Shown piece by piece: positions 62,867 through 64,000 of a stretch of DNA of 64,000 nt (positions are counted from its first letter, which is position 1; every line of letters begins with the position of its first letter). This DNA comes from Pollutiaquabacter aromativorans (lineage in GTDB: Bacteria > Bacteroidota > Bacteroidia > AKYH767-A > 2013-40CM-41-45). Location: NCBI GenBank assembly GCA_049177215.1, contig CP185379.1:1178001-1242000 (forward strand), in the 5' to 3' direction. The notes under the pieces are model-generated. The model made no database searches, was not told the origin of the DNA, and saw only the letters and a list, made by a program, of their open reading frames with translations. The position numbers and the translations under genes were made by a program.

Positions 62867-62877
62867 TTTAGCACCGC

Positions 62878-64000
62878 ATGAACCCGCGCATCTACCTCGA
62901 CAACGCCGCCACCACACCGCTCGACCCCGAAGTGCTGGAGGCGATGCTGCCTTTTATGCAGCACCACTTCGGAAACCCTTCGTCCATCCACGCGTTCGGG
63001 CGGGAGGTGCGTTCGGGTATTGAAAAGGCCCGTAAGACCGTTGCGAAGCTGCTGAACGCTTCACCCTCGGAGATTTTCTTTACCTCCGGTGGTACGGAAG
63101 CCAACAATACGGCCTTGTTCTGTTCGGTGCGCGACCTGGGTATCCAACACGTGATCTCGTCGCCGATCGAACACCATGCGGTGACGCATACGCTGGAGCA
63201 GATGGCCAGGGAGGGAAAGATCCGGCTCAGTTATGTCAAACTCGACGACAAAGGACGCGTGGATCTGACCGATCTGGAGCGCTTGCTGGCTGAAGGAGGA
63301 AAGACGCTGGTTTCACTCATGCATGCCAACAACGAACTGGGCAACCTGTTACCGATCGCAAAAGTGGCTACGCTGTGCAAGCAATACGGCGCCTTGTTCC
63401 ATTGTGATACGGTGCAAACGATGGGACATTTCCCGATCGATCTCAAGGAGATCCCGGTTGATTTCATCACCTGTGCCGCGCATAAGTTTCACGGCCCGAA
63501 GGGCGTCGGCTTTCTGTTCATTCGCTCGGGTGTCAGCATTCACCCGTTCATTTTCGGTGGCGCGCAGGAACGCAACATGCGGGGCGGGACGGAGAACGTG
63601 TACGGTATCGTCGGCCTGGCAAAGGCGCTCGAACTGGCTGTTTCCCACATGGAGGAGCACCATCAGTATATCCAGGGGCTGAAGGACCACATGGTCAGGC
63701 GCCTCAAAGCGGAGATACCCGGAGTTGCTTTCAATGGCGATACGCTGGGAGAGAGTCTCTACACGGTCCTGAACGTCAGTTTCCCGGCGAGTGAAGCGGG
63801 CGAGATGCTGCTCTTCAATCTCGACATTGCCGGTATTTCCTGTTCGGGCGGCAGCGCCTGTTCAAGCGGATCCAATGCGGGTTCGCACGTTTTGGCTGCG
63901 ATCTATCCCGATAGCACCCGTCCGGCGGTTCGGTTCTCCTTCAGTAAGCTGAATACAAAAGCGGAGATCGATCGTACGGTTGACAAGCTGAAGGAGTTGA
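62878..64000 (+). CDS. Cysteine desulfurase (partial)
   Basis: A PLP-dependent IscS/NifS-type enzyme that takes sulfur from cysteine for Fe-S clusters and thio-modification. The 374 visible residues include IYLDNAATTPLDPEV, FFTSGGTEANN, HANNELG, the PLP lysine K203 in AAHKFHGPKG and the persulfide-forming Cys (about 328) in SACSSGS, followed by RFSFSKLNTKAEID. The window ends a few codons before the expected stop. It begins 11 bases after glmM, so the two are probably co-transcribed. Confidence 0.93.
   Translation, partial: MNPRIYLDNAATTPLDPEVLEAMLPFMQHHFGNPSSIHAFGREVRSGIEKARKTVAKLLNASPSEIFFTSGGTEANNTALFCSVRDLGIQHVISSPIEHHAVTHTLEQMAREGKIRLSYVKLDDKGRVDLTDLERLLAEGGKTLVSLMHANNELGNLLPIAKVATLCKQYGALFHCDTVQTMGHFPIDLKEIPVDFITCAAHKFHGPKGVGFLFIRSGVSIHPFIFGGAQERNMRGGTENVYGIVGLAKALELAVSHMEEHHQYIQGLKDHMVRRLKAEIPGVAFNGDTLGESLYTVLNVSFPASEAGEMLLFNLDIAGISCSGGSACSSGSNAGSHVLAAIYPDSTRPAVRFSFSKLNTKAEIDRTVDKLKEL

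Noticed and set aside
1..64000. CRISPR array or insertion sequence
   Set aside because: No regularly spaced direct repeats with unique spacers, and no transposase-like protein, were seen. The only tandem array is the heptamer tract.

Overview
The window is a piece of a Bacteroidota chromosome. This rests on several independent signs. Exact TAnnTTTG (-7) promoter boxes lie upstream of many genes. At least seven predicted secreted proteins end in type IX secretion (T9SS) C-terminal sorting domains (pattern PNP ... G.Y). gldF and gldG are present, as is an OmpA protein with the PorE domain order. Shine-Dalgarno sequences are generally weak. The backbone is moderately G+C-rich, and nothing in the sequence fixes a genus.

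Layout. 1-5070: housekeeping genes, namely pntA (cut by the left edge), a small conserved protein with a PhnP-like metallo-hydrolase, ffh, folD and queE. 5157-8563: a PorE-like outer-membrane protein convergent with a T9SS-secreted propeller-like protein. 8578-12271 (minus): a translationally coupled set (lipoprotein, barrel-like protein, kdsA) joined by TGATG stop/start overlaps. 12375-16549 (minus): rarA, a secreted CotH-like kinase and an acyl-CoA transferase. 16650-24240: cupin, deoD, mnmE (broken by one extra base), sucD, a heptanucleotide repeat tract, fabG, an S9 peptidase and two tRNA-Leu genes. 24619-36267: secreted adhesin-like proteins around dnaN and the gldF-gldG-DUF4340 operon. 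36479-42304: a SAM hydroxide adenosyltransferase-family gene, phoH, purC, a lipoprotein hydrolase and a NOL1/NOP2/Sun methyltransferase. 42404-48460: a single 2018-residue envelope protein (TPR, PD40, disordered/helical middle, three SPOR-like repeats). 48502-49808: clpS, a frameshifted M48 lipoprotein peptidase and tRNA-Arg.

From the tRNA-Arg terminator to about 61200 lies an accessory island, largely A+T-rich. It holds a secreted protein with seven exact 58-residue repeats, then a five-function, tightly overlapping operon: hsdM, hsdS (split into two frames), tcmP, a DUF5131/Gp37-Gp68 three-cysteine protein, and hsdR. An FRG-domain protein and a LamG/T9SS protein follow. The tcmP-DUF5131 pair sits inside a type I restriction-modification operon. 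Together with hsdS it forms an A+T-rich cassette between G+C-rich hsdM and hsdR arms. This is the most interesting system in the window. No integrase, transposase or CRISPR array was seen. Backbone genes resume at glmM and a nifS/iscS-type cysteine desulfurase cut by the right edge.

Three genes (mnmE, the M48 peptidase, hsdS) are each interrupted in a way that removing one G would repair. This may reflect assembly error rather than biology.
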